From the NCBI GenBank assembly GCA_934149075.1, contig CAKPDR010000006.1, positions 1 through 64,000 of the forward strand: a DNA stretch of 64,000 nt, read 5' to 3'. Within the stretch, counting starts at the first letter, position 1. Each line of letters begins with the position of its first letter. A program made the position numbers and the translations under genes. The notes beneath the pieces are model-generated. The model did not search any database. It was given only the letters and a program-made list of their open reading frames with translations, and was not told the origin of the DNA. The DNA is from an uncultured Clostridia bacterium (lineage in GTDB: Bacteria; Bacillota; Clostridia; TANB77; CAG-508). Below, piece after piece: positions 23,208-33,516 of this stretch.

Positions 23208-25238
23208 ATGAGATTTGCAAAAGAGGATTTAAATTTAGAAACAGCTTTAGACAAAGAATGGATAATTACAAATGGAATAGGAGGATTTGCTTCATCAACA
23301 ATAATTGGAGCAAATACAAGAAAATATCATGGATTACTTGTAGTTCCAATAATTCCACCTGCAAGAAGAAGGCTTATTCTTTCAAAATTAGATGAAAGCA
23401 TAGAAACAGATGGAAAAAAATACGAGTTATTCACAAATGTTGGCAAAAATTATATATCACAAGGATATAAGTATCAAGAAAGTTTTTCAAAAGAGCTTTT
23501 GCCAACATTTGAATACAAAGTTGAAAATATTGAAATTACAAAAACTGTATGTATGGAACATTTTAAAAATACAGTAGGAGTGTATTACAAAATAAAAAAT
23601 GGAGAGCATCATTCTAAATTAATATTAGCACCAATAATGAATTTCAGAAATGCGCATGGAATAAATAAAGACCATTTATTTGATGTAAAGCAAAAGATTA
23701 GTGGACGAAAATTAGAAGTCCAAATAGATGATGGAAATCCTATTTACATGTCTATTTCAGATGGAAATTATATAGAACATCATAATGATACATTTTATAA
23801 TATGTTTTATATTGAAGAAGAAAGAAGAGGATTTGAACCAGAAGAAAATCATGCTGTACCAGGAAGATATGAAATAGAGATTGAACCAAATGAAGAAAAA
23901 GAAATTTCATTTGTATGTTCTGTAGAGGAAAATATAGAAGAATTAGATGCTAGAGCATTAATAATGAAAGAAACAATCAGATTGTGTAAAACATTTAATG
24001 ATTCAGGATTAATAGACACTACAAAAGAATATAAAACCAAAGAAGAAAAACAAAGATATGAACTAATAAAAAGCTTTTTAATAGCATGTGACAATTTCAT
24101 TATAAAAAGACCATTATTTAATACATATTCTGCAATAGCAGGATATCCATGGTTTTTAGATTGGATGAGAGATACATTAATTTCATTTGAAGGATTATTT
24201 TTAGTAACTAAGAAATTTGATAAAGCAAAGAAAGTTTTACAACATTGCATTAGAGATATCAAATATGGATTAATTCCAAATACATACAGCGAAGACGATT
24301 ACAGACCATTATACAATAGTGTAGATGCATCATTATTATTTTTTGAACAAGTAAAGAAATACTTAGAATATACAAATGATTATGAATTTGTAATGGAAAA
24401 TATTTATCCTAAAATGCAAAATATAATTGAAAATTATTCAAATGGTGTTGACTTAGACAATAATAATATATATATGGATACAGATGGATTAATTGTATCA
24501 GGAACAGAAAACACACAAAATACTTGGATGGATGCAAAATATGCTGGAATAGCAGTAACACCACGTAATGGAAAACCAGTAGAAATAAATGCAATGTGGT
24601 ATAATGCATTAAAAATTATGAGTGAATTAGCTACAAAAAATGGTGACAAAGATAAAGTAAAAAAATATGAAAAAATGGCAACAAAATGTAAAAGTTCATT
24701 TGAAAGTAAATTTTATAATAAGCGTAGAAAATGCTTATATGATGTACTAGGAGATGGCAAAATAAGACCAAACCAATTATTTGCCTTAAGCTTAACATAC
24801 CCAGTTTTAGATCCAAAATCAGAAGAAGCAAGAAATATGTTTGAAACAGTAACAAAAAAATTGTTAAACAATTATGGACTAAAAAGTCTTGCAAAAGGTG
24901 AAGAAAACTATGTAGAAGTTTATGAAGGTGATGGAGCAAGAAGAGACTTTAGTTATCACCAAGGAATTACTTGGACTTGGCTATTAGGACCATATTATAA
25001 CGCATTAAAAAAATTAGCTTTATATAGTAAAACAAAAGCTGACAAGACAAAATATGAAAATCAATTAGAGGAATTTATAAAAAATACAACAAAAACATTC
25101 TATAAAGAAATTAATGAAAGAGGTTGTATTGGTAGTATTGCGGAAATATATGATTCTAAAAGGCCATATGCACCTAAGGGAGCTTTTGCTCAGGCATGGA
25201 GTGTTGCCGAAGTATTTAGAATAATTTTAGAAACTTAA
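23208..25238 (+). CDS. Amylo-alpha-1,6-glucosidase (GH133), glycogen debranching type
   Basis: Cytosolic glycoside hydrolase, 676 aa, that hydrolyses alpha-1,6 branches of glycogen or related glucans. The N-terminal domain has EWIITNGIGGFASST and NTRKYHGLLV, conserved in bacterial debranching enzymes. The C-terminal (alpha/alpha)6 barrel has AIAGYPWFLDWMRDTLIS near residue 312, ISGTENTQNTWMDAK-like segments near 430, and PKGAFAQAWSVAEVFR at the end. The start is 1 bp after the YvcK-like stop, implying coupling. AAAGGAT is about 11 nt upstream. Linking glycogen use to a YvcK-like protein fits carbon regulation, which is inference. Confidence 0.92.
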   Translation: MRFAKEDLNLETALDKEWIITNGIGGFASSTIIGANTRKYHGLLVVPIIPPARRRLILSKLDESIETDGKKYELFTNVGKNYISQGYKYQESFSKELLPTFEYKVENIEITKTVCMEHFKNTVGVYYKIKNGEHHSKLILAPIMNFRNAHGINKDHLFDVKQKISGRKLEVQIDDGNPIYMSISDGNYIEHHNDTFYNMFYIEEERRGFEPEENHAVPGRYEIEIEPNEEKEISFVCSVEENIEELDARALIMKETIRLCKTFNDSGLIDTTKEYKTKEEKQRYELIKSFLIACDNFIIKRPLFNTYSAIAGYPWFLDWMRDTLISFEGLFLVTKKFDKAKKVLQHCIRDIKYGLIPNTYSEDDYRPLYNSVDASLLFFEQVKKYLEYTNDYEFVMENIYPKMQNIIENYSNGVDLDNNNIYMDTDGLIVSGTENTQNTWMDAKYAGIAVTPRNGKPVEINAMWYNALKIMSELATKNGDKDKVKKYEKMATKCKSSFESKFYNKRRKCLYDVLGDGKIRPNQLFALSLTYPVLDPKSEEARNMFETVTKKLLNNYGLKSLAKGEENYVEVYEGDGARRDFSYHQGITWTWLLGPYYNALKKLALYSKTKADKTKYENQLEEFIKNTTKTFYKEINERGCIGSIAEIYDSKRPYAPKGAFAQAWSVAEVFRIILET

Positions 25239-25243
25239 TAAAT

Positions 25244-25370
25244 TTACCAGTGGGGACACCCATTAATGGTAAAAAAAATTACCACAGGGGACACCCTTAA
25301 ATGCGATTAGTTTTAAAGGGTGTCCCTTTTGGTAAAAAATTTTACCAAATAGGGGTGTCCCTACTGGTAA
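25244..25370. repeat. Composite GGGACACCC palindrome, copy B
   Basis: About 127 bp: two inward units (TTACCAGTGGGGACACCC, ATTAATGGTAA, then TTACCACAGGGGACACCC), a short AT linker (TTAAATGCGATTAGTTTTAAA), and two units in reverse orientation (GGGTGTCCCTTTTGGTAA, TTTTACCAAATAGGGGTGTCCC, TACTGGTAA). The halves are mutually complementary. It fills the gap between the GH133 gene and holA and ends 16 bp before the holA start codon. Confidence 0.92.
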
Positions 25371-25386
25371 AAGCAAAGGAGTAATA

Positions 25387-26412
25387 ATGCTAAAGGTTGA
25401 AGAACTGGAAAAACAATTAAATCAAGGAACTTGCCAAGGGATATACTTATTATATGGAGAAGATACATTTTTACTAGAGCAACAAATACATAAAATAAAA
25501 AAGAACTTTGGCGAAGTTGTGAAAGGAATAAATTATATATCAATAGATGAAAACAATATACAGGAATTAATTGCAGATATGGAAACACCAGCGTTTGGAT
25601 ATGCTAATAAACTTATAATTGCAAGAAATACTGGAATATTTAAAAGAGAAACAAAGGGCAGAACTGGTGGAGTAAGTAAAGAATTGAAAGATAAGATAAA
25701 TGATTATCTAAAAGAAAATGTTGATATGATAAAGAATGCAGTGGTACTTGTATTTGTTGAAAATGAAGCGGAGAAAAATTCAATATATAATACAATTGAA
25801 AAAATAGGAATAGTGTGCAATTTTGAAGAACAAAAGCCATTTCAAATTATTAAAAGATTAAAGTCAATTTGTAATAGCTATAAAGTAAATGTCGATGAAA
25901 GTACTCTTCAATATTTAATTGAAAGTTGTGGTACTAATATGCAAGATTTAATAAATGAAATTAGAAAACTTATTGAATTTGCAGGTGAAAACGGTACAAT
26001 AAAAAAACAAGATATAGATAAATTATGCATAAAGAAAATTGAAAGCGTTATATTTGATTTGACAGATAATCTTGGTCAAAAAAAGGTTAAAGAAGCAATG
26101 GATGTTTTATATAATTTAATTGCATCAAAAGAGCCTATTCAGAAGATTTTGATTACACTGTACAATCATTTTAAAAAATTATATTTTGTTAAATTAGCAA
26201 TTGCCTATAATAAAGACATTGCTCAAAGTTTGCAACTAAAGCCTAATCAGATGTTTTTGGTAAATAAATATAAGGCGCAAGCTAAAGGTTTTAAAACTTC
26301 TGAACTTAGAAAAATTGTTCAGGAACTTGAAAATTTGGATTATAAATATAAAATTGGATTAATAGATTTGAACGTTGGACTAGAAGCAATACTTTGTGCA
26401 TATTGTTCATAA
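25387..26412 (+). CDS. holA: DNA polymerase III delta subunit
   Basis: Clamp-loader subunit, 341 aa, that opens the beta clamp in the replisome. The N-terminal segment GIYLLYGEDTFLLEQQIHKIKK is the family hallmark (YGEDxFL). The inactive AAA+ modules and helical collar follow, with ESCGTNMQDLINEIRKL near 185 and KEPIQKILITLYNHFKKLYF near 255. AAAGGAG lies 7 nt before the ATG, directly after a repeat. The co-oriented PBP gene begins 27 bp downstream. Confidence 0.94.
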   Translation: MLKVEELEKQLNQGTCQGIYLLYGEDTFLLEQQIHKIKKNFGEVVKGINYISIDENNIQELIADMETPAFGYANKLIIARNTGIFKRETKGRTGGVSKELKDKINDYLKENVDMIKNAVVLVFVENEAEKNSIYNTIEKIGIVCNFEEQKPFQIIKRLKSICNSYKVNVDESTLQYLIESCGTNMQDLINEIRKLIEFAGENGTIKKQDIDKLCIKKIESVIFDLTDNLGQKKVKEAMDVLYNLIASKEPIQKILITLYNHFKKLYFVKLAIAYNKDIAQSLQLKPNQMFLVNKYKAQAKGFKTSELRKIVQELENLDYKYKIGLIDLNVGLEAILCAYCS

Positions 26413-26439
26413 TATTAATTTAAGGGAAAGTGAGAATAA

Positions 26440-28572
26440 TTGAAAAAGAAAAAGAAGAAAAAAGAAGAAGAAGAAGAAAATTATGTTCCAAAAGCCTTTA
26501 AAAAAGATAAAGAAAAGAATAAAGATAAAGTAGAAAAAAAGAATAAACATAAGAAGAAAGAGAAAAAAGGAACAAAAAAGAAGTGGGGAAAAGGCATATT
26601 AGTTATCTGTGTGATTTTGATTATTGGTTTAGGGGTGTATCTAGGAATTTCGGCACAAACATGGAGAAAGATTGCAAAAGAAATGATTAGAAATGAAAAT
26701 TCGATTGTTTTGGACTCTGATGGAAACGAAATTGCAAAATTAGGATGTGGAAGAAAAAATCAAAAAGTTACTATATCAAATGTGCCAGATAATTTAAAAA
26801 ATGCATATGTTGCAATAGAAGATCAACGTTTTTATACACATAGTGGTGTAGACATAAAAAGGACAGGTGGAGCAATATTAAGTTATATTAGGCATTTAGG
26901 AAAATCTTCTTTTGGTGGCAGTACAATAACACAACAATTAGTAAAAAACTTAACAGGAAATTCATCAGATAAAATTACAAGAAAAGTAGGAGAATGGTGG
27001 AAAGCATGGTTATTAGAAACAGAACTATCAAAAGATGAAATATTAGAAGCATATTTTAATATTATATATGTAGGCCCTAATATGTATGGTGTTGAAACAG
27101 CTAGTCAATATTATTTTAGTAAAACAAGTTCAGAACTTACATTGGAAGAATGTGCATTTTTAGCTGGAATAAATAATGCACCCAAGGCATACAATCCATT
27201 TGGAGAAAAAGTTAACACGGAGAAAATTACTAAAAGGACTAAAACTGTTTTAGATAAAATGTTAGAATTGGATTATATTAATGAAGATAGTTATAATACA
27301 GCGATAAATAATGTAGATAAGGGGTTGAATTTCAAGAAAGGTACAATTAATGCTGAAAGTACGGTATATTCTTATCATACTGATGCATTAATATCAGAAG
27401 TTACAGGAGATATTTCTAAAAAATATAATATTTCTGAAACATTTGCAACTAATTATCTTTATATGGCAGGTTTGACAATATATAGCACACAAGATTCAAA
27501 TATACAAGATAAAACAGAAAAAGAATTTGAAAAAACAAAATATAGTTTACAATCTAAAAAAGATGGAAAAACATCACAAGCAGCAATGGTAATTATTGAC
27601 CATAAAACAGGATTTGTAGTTGGATGTGTTGGAGGATTGGGAGAAAAAACAGAAGTAAGGCCTCTTAATAGAGCAACACAGAGTATTAGACAAACAGGTT
27701 CTTCAATAAAACCGCTATCTGTATTGATACCAGCTATTGACCAGAAAATTATTACAGGTGCATCAATATATGACGATACTGAAAGGGATTTTGAGAAAGG
27801 ATATCATCCAACAGACTATAATAAATCATTAGGAAAAATAACAGTTAGAAGAGCTGTTGAATCTTCTCAAAATATACCATTTGTAGAAATAATGGAAAAA
27901 TTAAGACCACAGAATTCAATAAAATATCTAGAAAAAATGGGAATTACTACATTAACAGAAGAAGATGAAAATTTAGTCTTGGCACTTGGTGGACTTCAAA
28001 AAGGAATAAGTCCATTGGAAATGGCAGGTGCATATGCAATGATAGCAAATGATGGAGTATATATAGAACCTACTTTTTATACTAATATTAATAATAAAGC
28101 AGGTGAAACAATTATAAAAACATCTCAAAATAAAAAAAGAATAGTTAAAGCTGATGTTGCATACATTGTAAAAGAACTTTTAACACAACCTGTAATAGGA
28201 AGTAAAGGTACAGCAACATATTGTAAGATTGCAGGAATGGATGTTTCTGCAAAAACAGGTACAACTGACGAAAATTATGATAGATGGCTTTGCGGTTTTA
28301 CTCCATATTATACAGCTGCTACTTGGTATGGATTTGATGAAAATGAAACAATAGAATCTAATATGAAAAATCCAGCAGGACTTTTGTGGTCAAGTGTTAT
28401 GACTACAATACATAGTGGACTAAAAGGTGCAACTTATGAGAGACCAAGTTCAGTATATAGTTATACTATTTGTGAAGATACAGGTAAAAGAGCAACGAAA
28501 TCATGTAAAAATAAATATACAGAGTATTTTTTAGAATCAACAGTACCGGAAGAATGTACTAGCACCCATTAA
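26440..28572 (+). CDS. Class A penicillin-binding protein (GT51 plus transpeptidase)
   Basis: Bifunctional peptidoglycan synthase, 710 aa, starting with TTG at 26440. The cytosolic N-terminus is an unusual Lys/Glu-only stretch of about 50 residues. One membrane helix follows (ILVICVILIIGLGVYLGIS, about 53-73). The glycosyltransferase domain has EDQRFYTHSGVD near 127 and GGSTITQQLVKN. The transpeptidase domain has the catalytic STSK-type box GSSIKP near 420, SQN near 473 and KTGT near 604. The final residues and the stop (TSTH-stop) lie in a copy of the GGGACACCC repeat. The C-terminus may therefore have been truncated after CEDTGKRATKSCKNKY, which is common near the end of PBP1-type proteins. 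Confidence 0.95.
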   Translation: MKKKKKKKEEEEENYVPKAFKKDKEKNKDKVEKKNKHKKKEKKGTKKKWGKGILVICVILIIGLGVYLGISAQTWRKIAKEMIRNENSIVLDSDGNEIAKLGCGRKNQKVTISNVPDNLKNAYVAIEDQRFYTHSGVDIKRTGGAILSYIRHLGKSSFGGSTITQQLVKNLTGNSSDKITRKVGEWWKAWLLETELSKDEILEAYFNIIYVGPNMYGVETASQYYFSKTSSELTLEECAFLAGINNAPKAYNPFGEKVNTEKITKRTKTVLDKMLELDYINEDSYNTAINNVDKGLNFKKGTINAESTVYSYHTDALISEVTGDISKKYNISETFATNYLYMAGLTIYSTQDSNIQDKTEKEFEKTKYSLQSKKDGKTSQAAMVIIDHKTGFVVGCVGGLGEKTEVRPLNRATQSIRQTGSSIKPLSVLIPAIDQKIITGASIYDDTERDFEKGYHPTDYNKSLGKITVRRAVESSQNIPFVEIMEKLRPQNSIKYLEKMGITTLTEEDENLVLALGGLQKGISPLEMAGAYAMIANDGVYIEPTFYTNINNKAGETIIKTSQNKKRIVKADVAYIVKELLTQPVIGSKGTATYCKIAGMDVSAKTGTTDENYDRWLCGFTPYYTAATWYGFDENETIESNMKNPAGLLWSSVMTTIHSGLKGATYERPSSVYSYTICEDTGKRATKSCKNKYTEYFLESTVPEECTSTH

Positions 28573-28676
28573 TGGTAAAAAAATTACCACAGGGGACACC
28601 CATTAAATGTAATTAGTTGTAAAGGGTGTCCCTACTGGTAAAAATTTTTACCAAAGATGAGTGTCCCCACTGGTAA
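28562..28676. repeat. Composite GGGACACCC palindrome, copy C
   Basis: Same layout as copy B: CACCCATTAATGGTAA, TTACCACAGGGGACACCC, linker ATTAAATGTAATTAGTTGTAAA, GGGTGTCCCTACTGGTAA, TTTTTACCAAAGATGAGTGTC and CCCACTGGTAA. The left end is shortened and overlaps the PBP gene, giving its stop codon. Confidence 0.9.
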
Positions 28677-28694
28677 AAAATTGTGCGCAAGCAC

Positions 28695-28723
28695 TTGATT
28701 TTTAAACAGATATAGTGTAAAAT
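28695..28723 (+). promoter_or_regulatory. SigA promoter of efp
   Basis: TTGATT (28695-28700), 17-bp spacer, TAAAAT (28718-28723), starting about 19 bp after repeat copy C. Confidence 0.82.
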
Positions 28724-28770
28724 AGAAGAAGTCGAAAATTTATGTAAAGAATTTGAAAGGAGAAATTAAC

Positions 28771-29337
28771 ATGGCAGGAGTATACATGGCAGGAGATTTT
28801 AGAAATGGAACAACATTTGAAATGGACGGAGGAGTTTTCAGAGTAGTAGAATTCCAACACGTAAAACCAGGAAAAGGTGCAGCATTTGTTAGAACAAAAT
28901 TAAAAAATGTAATAACAGGGGCAGTTTTAGAAAAAACATTTAACCCTTCTGATAAATATCCAGGAGCAGAAATTGAAAAGAAAACAATGCAATATTTATA
29001 TAATGATGGAGATTTATATTATTTTATGGACAATGAAACATATGATCAAATGCCATTAAATAAAGAAGATATTGGAGATTGTTTAAAATATTTAAAAGAA
29101 AACATGGAAGTAACAATATTATCTTTTAAAGGAAAAGTTTTTGCAGTTGAACCACCAATATTTGTTGAATTAGAAGTAACTTATACAGAACCTGGATTTG
29201 CAGGAAATACAACAACAACATCTGGAAAACCAGCAACATTAGAAACAGGTTTAGAATTACAAGTTCCTATGTTTGTTAACATTGGAGATGTTTTAAGAAT
29301 TGATACACGTACATGTGAATATATGGAAAGGGTATAA
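28771..29337 (+). CDS. efp: Translation elongation factor P
   Basis: EF-P, 188 aa, relieves ribosome stalling at polyproline stretches. The three-domain family is clear: [20 protein letters not shown] at the N-terminus, the tip loop [14 protein letters not shown] with Lys at the position that is modified in many bacteria, [16 protein letters not shown] residues mid-chain, and [20 protein letters not shown] with [17 protein letters not shown] at the end. I chose the ATG at 28771, with GAAAGGAG about 7 nt before it. An in-frame start at 28753 overlaps the ribosome binding site. Which enzyme modifies the lysine is not shown in this window. Confidence 0.97.
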   Translation: MAGVYMAGDFRNGTTFEMDGGVFRVVEFQHVKPGKGAAFVRTKLKNVITGAVLEKTFNPSDKYPGAEIEKKTMQYLYNDGDLYYFMDNETYDQMPLNKEDIGDCLKYLKENMEVTILSFKGKVFAVEPPIFVELEVTYTEPGFAGNTTTTSGKPATLETGLELQVPMFVNIGDVLRIDTRTCEYMERV

Positions 29338-29340
29338 ATT

Positions 29341-29511
29341 ATGTCAGAAAAAGAATTGATTGAAAAAATAGAACAACTTGAAAAAAGAGTTGCAGAATTA
29401 GAAAAAAATGTTTCTTACATTCAAGAAGATATCTACGAGTTTGTAGAAGAAGATGACGATGAATGTGGTGGACATTGTTCATGTTGCAGTGGATGCGATG
29501 ATGAAGAATAA
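29341..29511 (+). CDS. Small coiled-coil protein with a Cys cluster, 56 aa
   Basis: Unrecognised protein translated from the ATG at 29341, only 3 bp after the efp stop, with GAAAGGG about 8 nt upstream. Residues 1-30 form a Leu/Glu/Lys heptad coiled coil (IEQLEKRVAELEKN). The C-terminal part is acidic and ends with CGGHCSCCSGC, five cysteines and a histidine within eleven residues, then DDEE. The Cys/His cluster should bind Zn2+ or an Fe-S cluster. Its coupling to efp suggests a role near translation, which is inference only. A terminator follows at 29521-29549. Confidence 0.8.
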   Translation: MSEKELIEKIEQLEKRVAELEKNVSYIQEDIYEFVEEDDDECGGHCSCCSGCDDEE

Positions 29512-29520
29512 TATGTTATT

Positions 29521-29549
29521 AGATAGTCATAAAGACTATCTTTTTTTTA
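29521..29549 (+). terminator. Rho-independent terminator after efp operon
   Basis: AGATAGTC pairs with GACTATCT around ATAAA, followed by a run of T. Confidence 0.9.
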
Positions 29550-29557
29550 TAAAAAAG

Positions 29558-29584
29558 TTAGCAAAAACACTTGACAAGTGCTAA
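29558..29584 (+). promoter_or_regulatory. CIRCE-like HrcA operator 1
   Basis: TTAGCAAAA, 9-bp spacer, AAGTGCTAA. The right arm matches the CIRCE arm GAGTGCTAA at 8 of 9 positions and the left arm TTAGCACTC at 6 of 9. It covers the -35 box of the hrcA promoter. Confidence 0.75.
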
Positions 29585-29599
29585 AAAATGTTGTATATT
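29571..29599 (+). promoter_or_regulatory. SigA promoter of hrcA-grpE-dnaK-dnaJ
   Basis: TTGACA (29571-29576), 17-bp spacer, TATATT (29594-29599). Confidence 0.9.
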
Positions 29600-29610
29600 A
29601 ATATACGAAA

Positions 29611-29637
29611 TTAGCAAACACACAAAAAGAGTGCTAA
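29611..29637 (+). promoter_or_regulatory. CIRCE-like HrcA operator 2
   Basis: TTAGCAAAC, 9-bp spacer, GAGTGCTAA. The right arm is a perfect CIRCE half and the left arm matches 7 of 9. It lies just after the transcription start, where HrcA would block elongation. Confidence 0.9.
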
Positions 29638-29681
29638 AAATATAAAAGCTAACATTTCTCAAATGAATAGGGGGAAGAAAG

Positions 29682-30719
29682 GTGTTAGATGAAAGAAAAA
29701 AAAGAGTACTACAAGCAATAGTTGAAACATATATTCAAACAGCAGAACCTGTAAGTTCAAATGCGATAATGAATCTAGAAGGATTAGAATGTAGTAGTGC
29801 TACAATAAGAAATGAAATGGCAGAACTAGAAAAAATGGAGTATCTAGAAAAGCCACATACATCAGCAGGAAGAATACCATCAGCAAAAGGATATAGATAC
29901 TATGTTGATGAACTATTACAAGAAGATAAAATCACTTTAGATGAAATAAAATATATAAGTGATAAACTTGAAGCCAAAGTAAATGAATTAGAAGAAATAA
30001 CAAAGATAGCTTCAAGTACAATTTCTGAAATAACACATTATACAACAGTATCAATAGGACCAAGTTCAGATGTACAAAAAATAGAAAATATAAAATTTGT
30101 ATTATTAAGTCCAAGAATGATGATGGCGGTAATACTTACAGATACAGGTTTAGTAAAAGAAACAATAATAAAATTTGATGAGGATATTACAGAAAATCAA
30201 GTTCAGACATTAAGCTATATGTTTAACAATAAACTAAAAGGTGAACCAATAACAAAAATAGATAAACCTTTAGAAAAATATTTAGTTGAAGAAATGAGCT
30301 ATAGTGTAAATTTAATAAAACCAATAATTGAACAAATGAAAAAAGTAATTGAAGATGAGAATTTTCATTTGGAAGGTGCAAATAAATTGTTTGAATTACC
30401 TGAATTTAACAGCTTAGAAGTTGCCAAAAACTTTGTAAATATATTAGACGAAAAAGATCTGATGGCAGATATGTTAAATACAGGATTTGCTAAAGACATA
30501 AATGTATATATTGGTGAAGAAAATGAAAAAGAGGAATTAAAGGACTTTAGTGTAGTAACATTCAAACATAGAATAGGAAATAAAGATTTGGGAACAATTG
30601 GAATAATAGGACCTAAGAGAATGGATTATGCAAAAGTAATTTCAGTAATGAAATATATTAGTAAAAAGTTAAATGATCCAAATAATGAAGACACATCCAA
30701 TAATGATAATACAAATTGA
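29682..30719 (+). CDS. hrcA: Heat-inducible transcription repressor HrcA
   Basis: Repressor of class I heat-shock genes that binds CIRCE; its folding depends on GroE. The 345-aa protein has the N-terminal winged helix (RKKRVLQAIVETYIQTAEPVS and SSATIRNEMAELEKMEYLEKPHTSAGRIPS, given here as segments) in the first 80 residues, and the GAF-like domain ends with GTIGIIGPKRMDYAKVI. The start codon is GTG at 29682, with AGGGGG about 7 nt upstream. It is first in the hrcA-grpE-dnaK-dnaJ operon, so two CIRCE-like sites upstream indicate autoregulation. Confidence 0.97.
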   Translation: MLDERKKRVLQAIVETYIQTAEPVSSNAIMNLEGLECSSATIRNEMAELEKMEYLEKPHTSAGRIPSAKGYRYYVDELLQEDKITLDEIKYISDKLEAKVNELEEITKIASSTISEITHYTTVSIGPSSDVQKIENIKFVLLSPRMMMAVILTDTGLVKETIIKFDEDITENQVQTLSYMFNNKLKGEPITKIDKPLEKYLVEEMSYSVNLIKPIIEQMKKVIEDENFHLEGANKLFELPEFNSLEVAKNFVNILDEKDLMADMLNTGFAKDINVYIGEENEKEELKDFSVVTFKHRIGNKDLGTIGIIGPKRMDYAKVISVMKYISKKLNDPNNEDTSNNDNTN

Positions 30720-30751
30720 AAATTAGATATAAAGAAGGGAAAAAGATAAAT

Positions 30752-31267
30752 ATGAAAGATGAAAAAGTTGAAGAAAGACAAAAAAATATGGAACAAGAAC
30801 AACAAGAAAATCAACAAGAAAAAACAGATTGCATAATAGATCCAAAACAACAAGAACTTGACGAATTAAATGACAGATATAAAAGGGTAATGGCAGAATT
30901 TGAAAACTACAAAAAAAGAAGTAGCAAAGAACGTGAAACATTATACAATTCAATACTTGGAGATATTGTTGAAGTATTTTTGCCAATAGTAGATAATCTT
31001 GAAAATGCTTTAAAAGTTGAAACACAAGATGCTGAATATAAAAAAGGTATAGAATTAGTACTAAAACAATTTAAGAATGTATTAAAAACAAAGGGAGTTG
31101 AAGAAATTCCAGCAATTGGAGAAACCTTTGACCCAAGTTTGCATGAGGCTGTAAGTAGTGTTCAAGATCCAGACAAAAATGCACAAGAAATTGTGCAAGA
31201 ATATAGAAAGGGCTATAAAATAGGCAATAGGGTTATAAGACATTCTATGGTAGTAGTTGCTAATTAG
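30752..31267 (+). CDS. grpE: Nucleotide exchange factor GrpE
   Basis: Releases ADP from DnaK. The 171-aa protein has a Gln/Glu-rich disordered N-terminus, a long coiled coil with LNDRYKRVMAEFENYKKRSSKE, and the beta-domain with GVEEIPAIGETFDPSLHEAV and GYKIGNRVIRHSMVVVAN. I chose the ATG at 30752, with AAGGGA upstream. An in-frame TTG at 30716 overlapping the hrcA stop is possible but adds 12 residues. The stop codon lies in the left arm of a 123-bp hairpin (31263-31385) that separates grpE from dnaK. Confidence 0.97.
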   Translation: MKDEKVEERQKNMEQEQQENQQEKTDCIIDPKQQELDELNDRYKRVMAEFENYKKRSSKERETLYNSILGDIVEVFLPIVDNLENALKVETQDAEYKKGIELVLKQFKNVLKTKGVEEIPAIGETFDPSLHEAVSSVQDPDKNAQEIVQEYRKGYKIGNRVIRHSMVVVAN

Positions 31268-31385
31268 CCTTAAAAGCATTAATCTGCACATTTTCGATAG
31301 CTATTGTAAACATCGACGTACCAACGTACGACTTCTGCTTACAATAACTATCAAAAATGCACATCTTAGCACTTTTAAGACTAAT
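31263..31385 (+). repeat. 123-bp imperfect hairpin between grpE and dnaK
   Basis: Arms 31263-31312 and 31336-31385 are 50 nt each and match when inverted at 39 of 50 positions, most differences being transitions. The loop contains GTACCAACGTAC, a small hairpin of its own. The left arm includes the grpE stop codon. In RNA it would form a long irregular stem that could cause processing or pausing. As DNA it resembles a decayed palindromic element. Confidence 0.8.
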
Positions 31386-31506
31386 TAAAATAGTTATTAA
31401 TTTTAAGAATATATATTATGAGGACGCAAGCGGGTAAGTTATTTTATTCATAAAAGGAATAAATGAAAGCAGGAACATTTATTGCTCATAGAAAATAAAT
31501 GAAAGT

Positions 31507-31558
31507 GGGGACATATCTTGTCCCTAACAGAAATGACCCAAGGTAAAGATGTGTCCCC
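31507..31558 (+). repeat. Hairpin with GGGGACAT/GTGTCCCC arms before dnaK
   Basis: GGGGACATATCTT pairs with AAGATGTGTCCCC with one mismatch. An alternative inner hairpin is GGGACA with TGTCCC at 31508-31523. The arms are reminiscent of the GGGACACCC repeats but lack the TTACCA/TGGTAA ends. The preceding 31459-31517 has an imperfect direct repeat (ATAAATGAAAG followed by G-rich sequence and ACAT). No gene lies in 31268-31582. Confidence 0.75.
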
Positions 31559-31576
31559 TAAAAAGAAAGGAAGTAA

Positions 31577-33442
<1,866 letters not shown>

Positions 33443-33454
33443 TTAACTATAGAT

Positions 33455-33482
33455 GCAGGCAGGCAAAAAATTACCTGCCTGT
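33455..33482 (+). promoter_or_regulatory. Hairpin between dnaK and dnaJ
   Basis: GCAGGCAGG pairs with CCTGCCTGT around a 10-nt A-rich loop with no T-run after it. It is more likely an mRNA stabiliser or processing signal that sets the dnaK:dnaJ ratio than a terminator. Confidence 0.65.
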
Positions 33483-33516
33483 AAGTTAATGTCATGGAAT
33501 AGAGAGGTGAAAATAG

